DNA from: Antedon mediterranea | Lineage: Eukaryota; Echinodermata; Crinoidea; Comatulida; Antedonidae | NCBI RefSeq assembly: GCF_964355755.1 | Contig: NC_092678.1 | Span: 10,638,922-10,702,921, forward strand | DNA length: 64,000 nucleotides | Direction of reading: 5' to 3' | Part shown: piece by piece, positions 34,761 to 47,629 of the stretch | Position numbering within the stretch: position 1 is the first letter of the stretch | How the letters are laid out: each line of letters starts with the position of its first letter | The notes under the pieces: model-generated | Database searches by the model: none | Seen by the model: the letters and a program-made list of their open reading frames with translations, nothing else | What the model was told of the DNA's origin: nothing | Program-made: the position numbers and the translations under genes

Positions 34761-37700
34761 AGCACTTTGATGTTTTTATGTAGCCAAGTTTTTTCGAAAA
34801 TCACAAAATGGTCAAAAACGTCTCCAAATGCGATTTGAAGCTTTTCTAAGCACTTTGGTTTTTTTATGTTAACAAGTTTTTTCGAAAATCACAAAATGGT
34901 CTAAAACGTCTTCAAATGCGATTTGAAGATATTCTGAGCACTTTGGTGTTTTTCTGTTAAAAAGTATTTTCGAAAATCACAAAATGGCCTAAAACGTCTC
35001 CAAATGCGATTTGAAGCTATTCTGTACACTTTGATGTTTTGTGTGAAAAAGTTTTGTCAAAATGCTCAAAATGGTCTAAAACGTTTTTAAAACGATATTA
35101 AGCTATTTTGTGCTCTTTGATGTGTTTGTATAACCAAGTTTTTTCGAAAATCACAAAATGGTCTAAAACGTCTCCAAATGCGATTTGAAGCTTTTCCAAG
35201 CACTTTGCTGTTTTTATGTTAACAATTTTTTTCGAAAATCATAAAATGGTCTAAAACGTCTCCAAATGCGATTTGAAGCTATTCTGTACACTTTGATGTT
35301 TTGTGTGAAAAGTTTTGTCGAAATGCTCAAAATGGTCTAAAACGTTTTTAAAACGATATTAAGCTATTTTGTGCTCTTTGATGTTTTTGTGTAACCAAGT
35401 TTCATCGAAATGAACAAAATGGTCTAAAACGTCTCCAAATGCGATTTGAAGCTTTTCTAAGCACTTTGGTGTTTTTATGTTAACAAGTTTTTTCGAAAAT
35501 CACAAAATGGTCTAAAACGTCTCCAAATGCGATTTGAAGATATTCTGAGCACTTTGCTGTTTTTATGTTAACAAGTTTTTTCGAAAATCACAAAATGGTC
35601 TAAAACGTCTCAAAATGCTATTTGAAGGTATTCTGAGCACTTTGGTGTTTTTGTGTGAAAAGTTTTAACGAAATGCTCAAAATGGTCTAAAACGGTTCTA
35701 ATGTGATTTTAAGCACTTTGATGTTTTTGTATAACCAAGTTTCATCGAAATGCTCAAAATGGTCTAAAACGTTTTTAAAACGATATTAAGCTATTTTGTG
35801 CTCTTTGATGTTTTTGTGTAACGAAGTTTCATCGAAATGAACAAAATGGTCTAAAACGTCTCCAAATGCGATTTGAAGCTTTTCCAAGCACTTTGCTGTT
35901 TTTATGTTAACAAGTTTTTTCGAAAATCACAAAATGGCCTAAAACGTCTCAAAATGCGATTTCAAGGTATTCTGAGCACTTTGGTGTTTTTGTGTGAAAG
36001 GTTTTAACGAAATGCTCAAAATGGTCTAAAACGGTTTCTAATGTGATTTTAAGCACTTTGATGTTTTTGTATAACCAAGTTTCATCGAAATGCACAAAAT
36101 GGTCTAAAACGTCTCCAAATGCGATTTGAAGCTTTTCTAAGCACTTTGCTGTTTTTATGTTAAAAAGTTTTTTCGAAAATCACAAAATGGTCTAAAACGT
36201 CTCCAAATGCGATTTGAAGATATTCTGAGCACTTTGGTGTTTTTATGTTAAAAAGTTTTTTCGAAAATCACAAAATGGTCTAAAACGTCTCCAAATGCGA
36301 TTTGAAGATATTCTGAGCACTTTGGTGTTTTTATGTTAAAAAGTTTTTTCGAAAATCACAAAATGGTCTAAAACGTCTCCAAATGCGATTTGAAGCTATT
36401 CTGTACACTTTGATGTTTTGTGTGAAAAAGTTTTGTCGAAATGCTCAAAATGGTCTAAAACGTTTTTAAAACGATATTAAGCTATTTTGTGCTCTTTGAT
36501 GTTTTTGTGTAACCAAGTTTTATCGAAATGAACAAAATGGTCTAAAACGTCTCCAAATGCGATTTGAAGCTTTTCTAAGCACTTTGCTGTTTTTATGTTA
36601 ACAAGTTTTTTCGAAAATCACAAAATGGTCTAAAACGTCTCCAAATGCGATTTGAAGATATTCTGAGCACTTTGGTGTTTTTATGTTAAAAAGTTTTTTC
36701 GAAAATCACAAAATGGTCTAAAACGTCTCCAAATGCGATTTGAAGATATTCTGAGCACTTTGGTGTTTTTATGTTAAAAAGTTTTTTCGAAAATCACAAA
36801 ATGGTCTAAAACGTCTCCAAATGCGATTTGAAGCTATTCTGTACACTTTGATGTTTTGTGTGAAAAAGTTTTGTCGAAAGGCTCAAAATGGTCTAAAACG
36901 TTTTTAAAACGATATTAAGCTATTTTGTGCTCTTTGATGTTTTTGTGTAACCAAGTTTTATCGAAATGAACAAAATGGTCTAAAACGTCTCCAAATGCGA
37001 TTTGAAGCTTTTCCAAGCACTTTGCTGTTTTTATGTTAACAAGTTTTTTCGAAAATCACAAAATGGTCTAAAACGTCTCAAAATGCGATTTGAAGGTATT
37101 CTGAGCACTTTGGTGTTTTTGTGTGAAAAGTTTTAACGAAATGCTCAAAATTGTCTAAAACGGTTTCTAATGTGATTTTAAGCACTTTGATGTTTTTGTA
37201 AAACCAAGTTTCATCGAAATGAACAAAATGGTCTAAAATGTCTCCAAATGCGATTTGAAGCTTTTCCAAGCACTTTGCTGTTTTTATGTTAACAAGCTTT
37301 TTCGAAAATCACAAAATGGTCTAAAACGTCTCCAAATGCGATTTGAAGATATTCTGAGCACTTTGGTGTTTTTATGTTAAAAAGTTTTTTCGAAAATCAC
37401 AAAATGGTCTAAAACGTCTCCAAATGCGATTTGAAGATATTCTAAGCACTTTGGTGTTTTTATGTTAACAAGTTTTTTCGAAAATCACAAAATGGTCTAA
37501 AACGTCTCCAAATGCGATTTGAAGATATTCTGAGCACTTTGGTGTTTTTCTGTTAAAAAGTATTTTCGAAAATCACAAAATGGTCTAAAACGTCTCCAAA
37601 TGCAATTTGAAGCTATTCTGTACACTTTGATGTTTTGTGTGAAAAAGTTTTGTCAAAAGGCTCAAAATGGTCTAAAACGTTTTTAAAACGATATTAAGCT

Positions 37701-39173
37701 ATTTTGTGCTCTTTGATGTTTTTGTATAACCAAGTTTTTTCGAAAATCACAAAATGGTCTAAAACGTCTCCAAATGCGATTTGAAGCTTTTCTAAACACT
37801 TTGGTGTTTTTATGTTAACAAGTTTTTTCGAAAATCACAAAATGGTCTAAAACGTCTCCAAATCCGATTTGAAGCTATTCTGTACACTTTGATGTTTTGT
37901 GTGAAAAAGTTTTGTCGAAATGCTCAAAATGGTCTAAAACGTTTTTAAAACGATATTAAGCTATTTTGTGCTCTTTGATGTTTTTGTGTAACCAAGTTTC
38001 ATCGATATGAACAAAATGGTCTAAAACGTCTCAAAATGCGATTTGAAGGTATTCTGAGCACTTTGGTGTTTTTGGGTGAAAAGTTTTAACGAAATGCTCA
38101 AAATGGTCTAAAACGGTTTCTAATGTGATTTTAAGCACTTTGAAGTATTTGTAAAAACAAGTTTCATCGAAATGCACAAAATAGTCTAAAACGTCTCCAA
38201 ATGCGATTTGAAGCTTTTCTAAGCACTTTGGTGTTTTTATGTTAACAAGTTTTTTCGAAAATCACAAAATGGTCTAAAACGTCTCCAAATGCGATTTGAA
38301 GATATTCTGAGCACTTTGGTGTTTTTATGTTAAAAAGTATTTTCGAAAATCACAAAATGGTCTAAAACGTCTCCAAATGCGATTTGAAGCTCTTCTGTAC
38401 ACTTTGATGTTTTGTGTGAAAAAGTTTAGTCGAAATGCTCAAAATGGTCTAAAACGTTTTTAAAACGATATTAAGCTATTTTGTGCTCTTTGATGTTTTT
38501 GTGTAACCAAGTTTCATCGAAAATCACAAAATGGTCTAAAACGTCTCCAAATGCGATTTGAAGATATTCTGAGCACTTTGGTGTTTTTATGTTAACAAGT
38601 TTTTTCGAAAATCACAAAATGGTCTAAAACGTCTCCAAATGCGATTTGAAGATATTCTGAGCACTTTGGTGTTTTTATGTTAAAAAGTTTTTTCGAAAAT
38701 CACAAAATGGTCTAAAACGTCTCCAAATGCGATTTGAAGCTATTCTATACACTTTGATGTTTTGTGTTAAAAAGTTTTGTCGAAATGCTCAAAATGGTTT
38801 AAAACGTTTTTAAAACGATATTAAGCTATTTTGTGCTCTTTGATGTTTTTGTGTAACCAAGTTTCATCGAAATGAACAAAATGCTCTAAAACGTCTCCAA
38901 ATGCGATTTGAAGCTTTTCCAAGCACTTTGCTGTTTTTATGTTAACAAGTTTTTTCGAAAATCACAAAATTGTCTAAAACGTCTCAAAATGCGATTTGAA
39001 GGTATTCTGAGCACTTTGGTGTTTTTGTGTGAAAAGTTTTAACGAAAAGCTCAAAATGGTCTAAAACGGTTCTAATGTGATTTTAAGCACTTTGATGTTT
39101 TTGTACAACCAAGTTTCATCGAAATGCTCAAAATGGTCTAAAACGTTTTTAAAACGATATTAAGCTATTTTGT
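34761..39173 (+). repeat. 8.8-kb tandem duplication, partial second unit
   Basis: It follows the first unit at constant offset 8,775 (for example the E-F pair at 28303 and at 37078). Agreement stops at 39174, where C replaces G (TGTCCTC versus TGTGCTC) and the downstream monomer changes from a TTTTTTCG to a TTTCATCG tail. From there the array follows the 5.9-kb block (offset 33,469). Confidence 0.88.
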
Positions 39174-39199
39174 CCTCTTTGATGTTTTTGTGTAACCAA

Positions 39200-40460
39200 G
39201 TTTCATCGAAATGAACAAAATGGTCTAAAACGTCTCCAAATGCGATTTGAAGCTTTTCCAAGCACTTTGCTGTTTTTATGTTAACAAGTTTTTTCGAAAA
39301 TCACAAAATGGTCTAAAACGTCTCAAAATGCGATTTGAAGGTATTCTGAGCACTTTGGTGTTTTTGTGTGAAAAGTTTTAACGAAATGCTCAAAATGGTC
39401 TAAAACGGTTTCTAATGTGATTTTAACCACTTTGATGTTTTTGTGTAACCAAGTTTTTTCGAAAATCACAAAAGGGTCTAAAACGTCTCCAAATGCGATT
39501 TGAAGCTATTCTGTACACTTTGATGTTTTGTGTGAAAAAAGTTTTGTCGAAATGCTCAAAATGGTCTAAAACGTTTTTAAAACGATATTAAGCTATTTTA
39601 TGCTCTTTGATGTTTTTGTGTAACCAAGTTTTTTCGAAAATCACAAAATTGTCTAAAACGTCTCCGAATGCGATTTGAAGCTCTTCTGTACACTTTGATG
39701 TTTTGTGTGAAAAAGTTTTCTCGAAATGCTAAAAATGGTATAAAAACGTTTTCCAATACCATATTAAGCTATTTTGTGCAATTTGATGTTTTTGTGTAAC
39801 CAAGTTTTTTCGAAAATCACAAAATTGTCTAAAACGTCTCCGAATGCGATTTGAAGCTCTTCTGTACACTTTGATGTTTTGTGTGAAAAAGTTTTCTCGA
39901 AATGCTAAAAATGGTCTAAAACGTTTTCCAATACCATATTAAGCTATTTTGTGCAATTTGATGTTTTTGTGTAACAAAGTTTTTTCGAAAATCACAAAAT
40001 GGTCTAAAACGTCTCCAAATGCGATTTGAAGATATTCTGAGCACTTTGGTGTTTTTATGTTAAAAAGTTTTTTGGAAAATCACAAAATGGTCTAAAACGA
40101 CTCCAAATGCGATTTGAAGCTATCCTGTACACTTTGATGTTTTGTGTGAAAAAGTTTTGTCGAAATGCTCAAAATGATCTAAAACGTTTTTAAAACGATA
40201 TTAAGCTATTTTGTGCTCTTTGATGTTTTTGTGTATCCAAGTTTCATCGAAATGAACAAAATGGTCTAAAACGTCTCCAAATGCGATTTGAAGGTATTCT
40301 GAGCACTTTGGTGTTTTTGTGTGAAAAGTTTTAACGAAATGCTCAAAATGGTCTAAAACGGTTTCTAATGTGATTTTAACCACTTTGATGTTTTTGTGTA
40401 ACCAAGTTCTTTTCGAAAATCACAAAATGGTCTAAAACGTCTCCAAATGCGATTTGAAGC
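39200..40460 (+). repeat. G-rich-subtype block related to 5.8-7.0, 22.4-23.6 and 60.5-61.7 kb
   Basis: Two B-G pairs with ATTGTCTAAAACG and CTCCGAATGCG are followed by the ACGACTCCAAATGCG monomer and an AATGATCTAAAACG monomer. The same series occurs at the three other places, at offset 33,469 from the first. The block is a useful marker of shared ancestry because these variants are rare elsewhere. Confidence 0.85.
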
Positions 40461-41300
40461 TTTTCTAAGCACTTTGGTGTTTTTATGTTAACAAGTTTTT
40501 TCGAAAATCACAAAATGGTCTAAAACGTCTCAAAATGCGATTTGAAGGTATTCTGAGCACTTTGGTGTTTTTGTGTGAAAAGTTTTAACGAAATGCTCAA
40601 AATGGTCTAAAACGGTTTCTAATGTGATTTTAACCACTTTGATGTTTTTGTGTAACCAAGTTTTTTCGAAAATCACAAAATGGTCTAAAACGTCTCCAAA
40701 TGCGATTTGAAGCTTTTCTAAGCACTTTGGTGTTTTTATGTTAACAAGTTTTTTCGAAAATCACAAAATGGTCTAAAACGTCTCCAAATGCGATTTGAAG
40801 CTATTCTGTACACTTTGATGTTTTGTGTGAAAAAAGTTTTGTCGAAATGCTCAAAATGGTCTAAAACGTTTTTAAAACGATATTAAGCTATTTTGTGCTC
40901 TTTGATGTTTTTGTGTAACCAAGTTTTATCGAAATGAACAAAATGTTCTAAAACGTCTCCAAATGCGATTTGAAGCTTTTCCAAGCACTTTGCTGTTTTT
41001 ATGTTAAGTTTTTTCGAAAATCACAAAATGGTCTAAAACGTCTCTAAATGCGATTTGAAGGTATTCTGAGCACTTTGGTGTTTTTGTGTGAAAAGTTTTA
41101 ACGAAATGCTCAAAATTGTCTAAAACGGTTTCTAATGTGATTTTAAGCACTTTGATGTTTTTGTAAAACCAAGTTTCATCGAAATGCACAAAATGGTCTA
41201 AAACGTCTCCAAATGCGATTTGAAGCTTTTCCAAGCACTTTGCTGTTTTTATGTTAACAAGCTTTTTCGAAAATCACAAAATGGTCTAAAACGTCTCCAA

Positions 41301-42000
41301 ATGCGATTTGAAGATATTCTGAGCACTTTGGTGTTTTTATGTTAAAAAGTTTTTTCGAAAATCACAAAATGGTCTAAAACGTCTCCAAATGCGATTTGAA
41401 GCTCTTCTGTACACTTTGATGTTTTGTGTGAAAAAGTTTTGTCAAAATGCTCAAAATGGTCTAAAACGTTTTTAAAACGATATTAAGCTATTTTGTGCTC
41501 TTTGATGTTTTTGTATAACCAAGTTTTTTCGAAAATCACAAAATTGTCTAAAACGTCTCCAAATGCGATTTGAAGATATTCTGAGCACTTTGGTGTTTTT
41601 ATGTTAAAAAGTTTTTTCGAAAATCACAAAATGGTCTAAAACGTCTCCAAATTCGATTTGAAAAAATTCTGAGCACTTTGGTGTTTTTATGTTAAAAAGT
41701 TTTTTCGAAAATCACAAAATGGTCTAAAACGTCTCCAAATGCGATTTGAAGCTCTTCTGTACACTTTGATGTTTTGTGTGAAAAAGTTTTGTCAAAATGC
41801 TCAAAATGGTCTAAAACGTTTTTAAAACGATATTAAGCTATTTTGTGCTCTTTGATGTTTTTGTATAACCAAGTTTTTTCGAAAATCACAAAATTGTCTA
41901 AAACGTCTCCAAATGCGATTTGAAGATATTCTGAGCACTTTGGTGTTTTTATGTTAAAAAGTTTTTTCGAAAATCACAAAATGGTCTAAAACGTCTCCAA
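41301..42000 (+). repeat. Local 350-bp tandem duplication (four-monomer unit, two copies)
   Basis: An A-B-C-A type group repeats at a 350-base offset (GCTCTTCTGTACAC at 41401 and 41751; AATTGTCTAAAACG near 41541 and 41891). The second unit opens with a degenerate monomer, AATTCGATTTGAAAAAATTC, where others have AATGCGATTTGAAGATATTC. Confidence 0.85.
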
Positions 42001-42236
42001 ATGCGATTTGAAGATATTCTGAGCACTTTGGTGTTTTTCTGTTAAAAAGTATTTACGAAAATCACAAAATGGTCTAAAACGTCTCCAAATGCAATTTGAA
42101 GCTATTCTGTACACTTTGATGTTTTGTGTGAAAAAGTTTTGTCAAAATGCTCAAAATGGTCTAAAACGTTTTTAAAACGATATTAAGCTATTTTGTGCTC
42201 TTTGATGTTTTTGTATAACCAAGTTTTTTCGAAAAT

Positions 42237-43059
42237 CACAAAATGGTCTAAAACGTCTCCAAATGCGATTTGAAGCTTTTCTAAACACTTTGGTGTTTTT
42301 ATGTTAACAAGTTTTTTCGAAAATCACAAAATGGTCTAAAACGTCTCCAAATCCGATTTGAAGCTATTCTGTACACTTTGATGTTTTGTGTGAAAAAGTT
42401 TTGTCGAAATGCTCAAAATGGTCTAAAACGTTTTTAAAACGATATTAAGCTATTTTGTGCTCTTTGATGTTTTTGTGTAACCAAGTTTCATCGATATGAA
42501 CAAAATGGTCTAAAACGTCTCAAAATGCGATTTGAAGGTATTCTGAGCACTTTGGTGTTTTTGGGTGAAAAGTTTTAACGAAATGCTCAAAATGGTCTAA
42601 AACGGTTTCTAATGTGATTTTAAGCACTTTGAAGTATTTGTAAAAACAAGTTTCATCGAAATGCACACAATGGTCTAAAACGTCTCCAAATGCGATTTGA
42701 AGCTTTTCTAAGCACTTTGGTGTTTTTATGTTAACAAGTTTTTTCGAAAATCACAAAATGGTCTAAAACGTCTCCAAATGCGATTTGAAGATATTCTGAG
42801 CACTTTGGTGTTTTTATGTTTAAAAGTTTTTTCGAAAATCACAAAATGGTCTAAAACGTCTCCAAATGCGATTTGAAGCTATTCTGTACACTTTGATGTT
42901 TTGTGTGAAAAAGTTTTGTCGAAATGCTCAAAATGGTTTAAAACGTTTTTAAAACGATATTAAGCTATTTTGTGCTCTTTGATGTTTTTGTATAACCAAG
43001 TTTCATCGAAATGCACAAAATGGTCTAAAACGTCTCCAAATACGATTTGAAGCTTTTCT
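42237..43059 (+). repeat. Block duplicated at the right window edge
   Basis: The block is collinear with 63178-64000 at offset 20,941. Shared rare variants include AAATCCGATTTG, TCATCGATATGAAC, TTTTGGGTGAAAAG, GAAGTATTTGTAAAAAC, TATGTTTAAAAG and CCAAATACGATTTG. Confidence 0.87.
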
Positions 43060-44250
43060 AAGCACTTTGCTGTTTTTATGTTAACAAGTTTTTTCGAAAA
43101 TCACAAAATGGTCTAAAACGTCTCCAAATGCGATTTGAAGATATTCTGAGCACTTTGGTGTTTTTATGTTAAAAAGTTTTTTCGAAAATCACAAAATGGT
43201 CTAAAACGTCTCCAAATGCGATTTGAAGATATTCTGAGCACTTTGGTGTTTTTATGTTAAAAAGTTTTTTCGAAAATCACAAAATGGTCTAAAACGTCTC
43301 CAAATGCGATTTGAAGCTATTCTGTACACTTTGATGTTTTGTGTGAAAAAGTTTTGTCGAAATGCTCAAAATGGTCTAAAACGTTTTTAAAACGATATAA
43401 AGCTATTTTGTGCTCTTTGAGGTTTTTGTGTAACCAAGTTTTTTCGAAAATCACAAAATGGTCTAAAACGTCTCCAAATGCGATTTGAAGCTTTTCTAAG
43501 CACTTTGGTGTTTTTATGTTAACAAGTTTTTTCGAAAATCACAAAATGGTCTAAAACGTTTTAAAATGCGATTTGAAGGTATTCTGAGCACTTTGGTGTT
43601 TTTGTGTGAAAAGTTTTAACGAAATGCTCAAAATGGTCTAAAACGGTTTCTAATGTGATTTTAACCACTTTGATGTTTTTGTGTAACCAAGTTTTTTCGA
43701 AAATCACAAAATGGTCTAAAACGTCTCCAAATGCGATTTGAAGCTTTTCTAAGCACTTTGGTGTTTTTATGTTAACAAGTTTTTTCGAAAATCACAAAAT
43801 GGTCTAAAACGTCTCCAAATGCGATTTGAAGCTATTCTGTACACTTTGATGTTTTGTGTGAAAAAAGTTTTGTCGAAATGCTTAAAATGGTCTAAAACGT
43901 TTTTAAAACGATATTAAGCTATTTTGTGCTCTTTGATGTTTTTGTGTAACCAAGTTTTATCGAAATGAACAAAATGGTCTAAAACGTCTCCAAATGCGAT
44001 TTGAAGCTTTTCCAAGCACTTTGCTGTTTTTATGTTAACAGGTTTTTTCGAAAATCACAAAATGGTCTAAAACGTCTCAAAATGCGATTTGAAGGTATTC
44101 TGAGCACTTTGGTGTTTTTGTGTGAAAAATTTTAACGAAATGCTCAAAATTGTCTAAAACGGTTTCTAATGTGATTTTAAGCACTTTGATATTTTTGTAA
44201 AACCAAGTTTCATCGAAATGCACAAAATGGTCTAAAACGTCTCCAAATGC

Positions 44251-44560
44251 GATTTAAAGCTATTCTAGACACTTTGATGTTTTGTGTGAAAAAGTTTTCT
44301 CGAAATGCTCAAAATGGTCTAAAACGTTTTCCAATACCATATTAAGCTATTTTGTGCAATTTGATGTTTTTGTGTAACCAAGTTTTTTGAAATGCGATTT
44401 GAAGATATTCTGAGGACTTTGGTGTTTTTATGTTAAAAAGTTTTTTCGAAAATCACAAAATGGTCTAAAACGTCTCCAAATGCGATTTGAAGATATTCTG
44501 AGCACTTTGGTGTTTTTATGTTAAAAAGTTTTTTCGAAAATCACAAAATGGTCTAAAACG
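44251..44560 (+). repeat. Short block repeated about 1.35 kb downstream
   Basis: GATTTAAAGCTATTCTAGAC begins at 44251 and again at 45601, followed in both by a G monomer and the 30-base-deleted junction (44382 and 45731). The offset drops from 1,350 to 1,349 because the second copy has lost one base in the GTGAAAAATTTTCTCG run. Confidence 0.82.
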
Positions 44561-47500
44561 TCTCCAAATGCGATTTGAAGGTCTTCTGTACACTTTGATG
44601 TTTTGTGTGAAAAAGTTTTTTCAAAATGCTCAAAATGGTCTAAAACGTTTTTAAAACGATATTAAGCTATTTTGTGCTCTTTGATGTTTTTGTATAACCA
44701 AGTTTTTTCGAAAATCACAAAATGGTCTAAAACGTCTCCAAATGCGATTTGAAGCTTTTCCAAGCACTTTGCTGTTTTTATGTTAACAAGTTTTTTTCGA
44801 AAATCACAAAATGGTCTAAAACGTCTCAAAATACGATATTAAGCTGTTTTGTGCACTTTGATGATTTGTGTGAAAAGTTTTAACGAAATGCTCAAAATGG
44901 TCTAAAACGGTTTCTAATGTGATTTTAAGCACTTTGATGTTTTTATGTAGCCAAGTTTTTTCGAAAATCACAAAATGGTCAAAAACGTCTCCAAATGCGA
45001 TTTGAAGCTTTTCTAAGCACTTTGGTGTTTTTATGTTAACAAGTTTTTTCGAAAATCACAAAATGGTCTAAAACGTCTTCAAATGCGATTTGAAGATATT
45101 CTGAGCACTTTGGTGTTTTTCTGTTAAAAAGTATTTTCGAAAATCACAAAATGGTCTATAACGTCTCCAAATGCGATTTGAAGCTATTCTGTACACTTTG
45201 ATGTTTTGTGTGAAAAAGTTTTGTCAAAATGCCCAAAATGGTCTAAAACGTTTTTAAAACGATATTAAGCTATTTTGTGCTCTTTGATGTGTTTGTATAA
45301 CCAAGTTTTTTCGAAAATCACAAAATGGTCTAAAACGTCTCCAAATGCGATTTGAAGCTTTTCCAAGCACTTTGCTGTTTTTATGTTAACAATTTTTTTC
45401 GAAAATCATAAAATGGTCTAAAACGTCTCAAAATGCGATTTGAAGGTATTCTGAGCACTTTGGTGTTTTTGTGTGAAAAGTTTTAACGAAATGCTCAAAA
45501 TGGTCTAAAACGGTTCTAATGTGATTTTAAGCACTTTGATGTTTTTGTATAACCAAGTTTCATCGAAATGCACAAAATGGTCTAAAACGTCTCCAAATGC
45601 GATTTAAAGCTATTCTAGACACTTTGATGTTTTGTGTGAAAAATTTTCTCGAAATGCTCAAAATGGTCTAAAACGTTTTCCAATACCATATTAAGCTATT
45701 TTGTGCAATTTGATGTTTTTGTGTAACCAAGTTTTTTGAAATGCGATTTGAAGATATTCTGAGGACTTTGGTGTTTTTATGTTAAAAAGTTTTTTCGAAA
45801 ATCACAAAATGGTCTAAAACGTCTCCAAATGCGATTTGAAGATATTCTGAGCACTTTGGTGTTTTTATGTTAAAAAGTTTTTTGGAAAATCACAAAATGG
45901 TCTAAAACGACTCCAAATGCGATTTGAAGCTATCCTGTACACTTTGATGTTTTGTGTGAAAAAGTTTTGTCGAAATGCTCAAAATGATCTAAAACGTTTT
46001 TAAAACGATATTAAGCTATTTTGTGCTCTTTGATGTTTTTGTGTATCCAAGTTTCATCGAAATGAACAAAATGGTCTAAAACGTTTTTAAATACGATATT
46101 AAGCTGTTTTGTGCACTTTGATGATTTGTGTGAAAAGTTTTAACGAAATGCTCAAAATAGTCTAAAACGGTTTCTAATGTGATTTTAAGCACTTTGATGT
46201 TTTTGTGTAACCAAGTTTTTTCGGAAATCACAAAATGGTCTAAAACGTCTCCAAATGCGATTTGAAGCTTTTCTAAGCACTTTGGTGTTTTTATGTTAAC
46301 AAGTTTTTTCGAAAATCACAAAATGGTCTAAAACGTCTCAAAATGCGATTTGAAGGTAATCTGAGCACTTTGGTGTTTTTGTGTGAAAAGTTTTAACGAA
46401 ATGCTCAAAATGGTCTAAAACGGTTTCTAATGTGATTTTAACAACTTTGATGTTTTTGTGTAACCAAGTTTTTTCGAAAATCACAAAATGGTCTAAAACG
46501 TTTCCAAATGCGATTTGAAGCTTTTCTAAGCACTTTGGTGTTTTTATGTTAACAAGTTTTTTCGAAAATCACAAAATGGTCTAAAACGTCTCCAAATGCG
46601 ATTTGAAGATATTCTGAGCACTTTGGTGTTTTTCTGTTAAAAAGTATTTTCGAAAATCACAAAATGGTCTAAAACGTCTCCAAATGCAATTTGAAGCTAT
46701 TCTGTACACTTTGATGTTTTGTGTGAAAAAGTTTTGTCAAAATGCTCAAAATGGTCTAAAATGTTTTTAAAACGATATTAAGCTATTTTGTGCTCTTTGA
46801 TGTTTTTGTATAACCAAGTTTTTTCGAAATGAACAAAATGGTCTAAAACGTCTCCAAATGCGATTTGAAGCTTTTCTAAACACTTTGGTGTTTTTATGTT
46901 AACAAGTTTTTTCGAAAATCACAAAATGGTCTAAAACGTCTCCAAATCCGATTTGAAGCTATTCTGTACACTTTGATGTTTTGTGTGAAAAAGTTTTGTC
47001 GAAATGCTCAAAATGGTCTAAAACGTTTTTAAAACGATATTAAGCTATTTTGTGCTCTTTGATGTTTTTGTGTAACCAAGTTTCATCGATATGAACAAAA
47101 TGGTCTAAAACGTCTCAAAATGCGATTTGAAGGTATTCTGAGCACTTTGGTGTTTTTGGGTGAAAAGTTTTAACGAAATGCTCAAAATGGTCTAAAACGG
47201 TTTCTAATGTGATTTTAAGCACTTTGAAGTATTTGTAAAAACAAGTTTCATCGAAATGCACAAAATAGTCTAAAACGTCTCCAAATGCGATTTGAAGCTT
47301 TTCTAAGCACTTTGGTGTTTTTATGTTAACAAGTTTTTTCGAAAATCACAAAATGGTCTAAAACGTCTCCAAATGCGATTTGAAGATATTCTGAGCACTT
47401 TGGTGTTTTTATGTTAAAAAGTATTTTCGAAAATCACAAAATGGTCTAAAACGTCTCCAAATGCGATTTGAAGCTCTTCTGTACACTTTGATGTTTTGTG

Positions 47501-47629
47501 TGAAAAAGTTTAGTCGAAATGCTCAAAATGGTCTAAAACGTTTTTAAAACGATATTAAGCTATTTTGTGCTCTTTGATGTTTTTGTGTAACCAAGTTTCA
47601 TCGAAATGAACAAAATGGTCTAAAACGTC

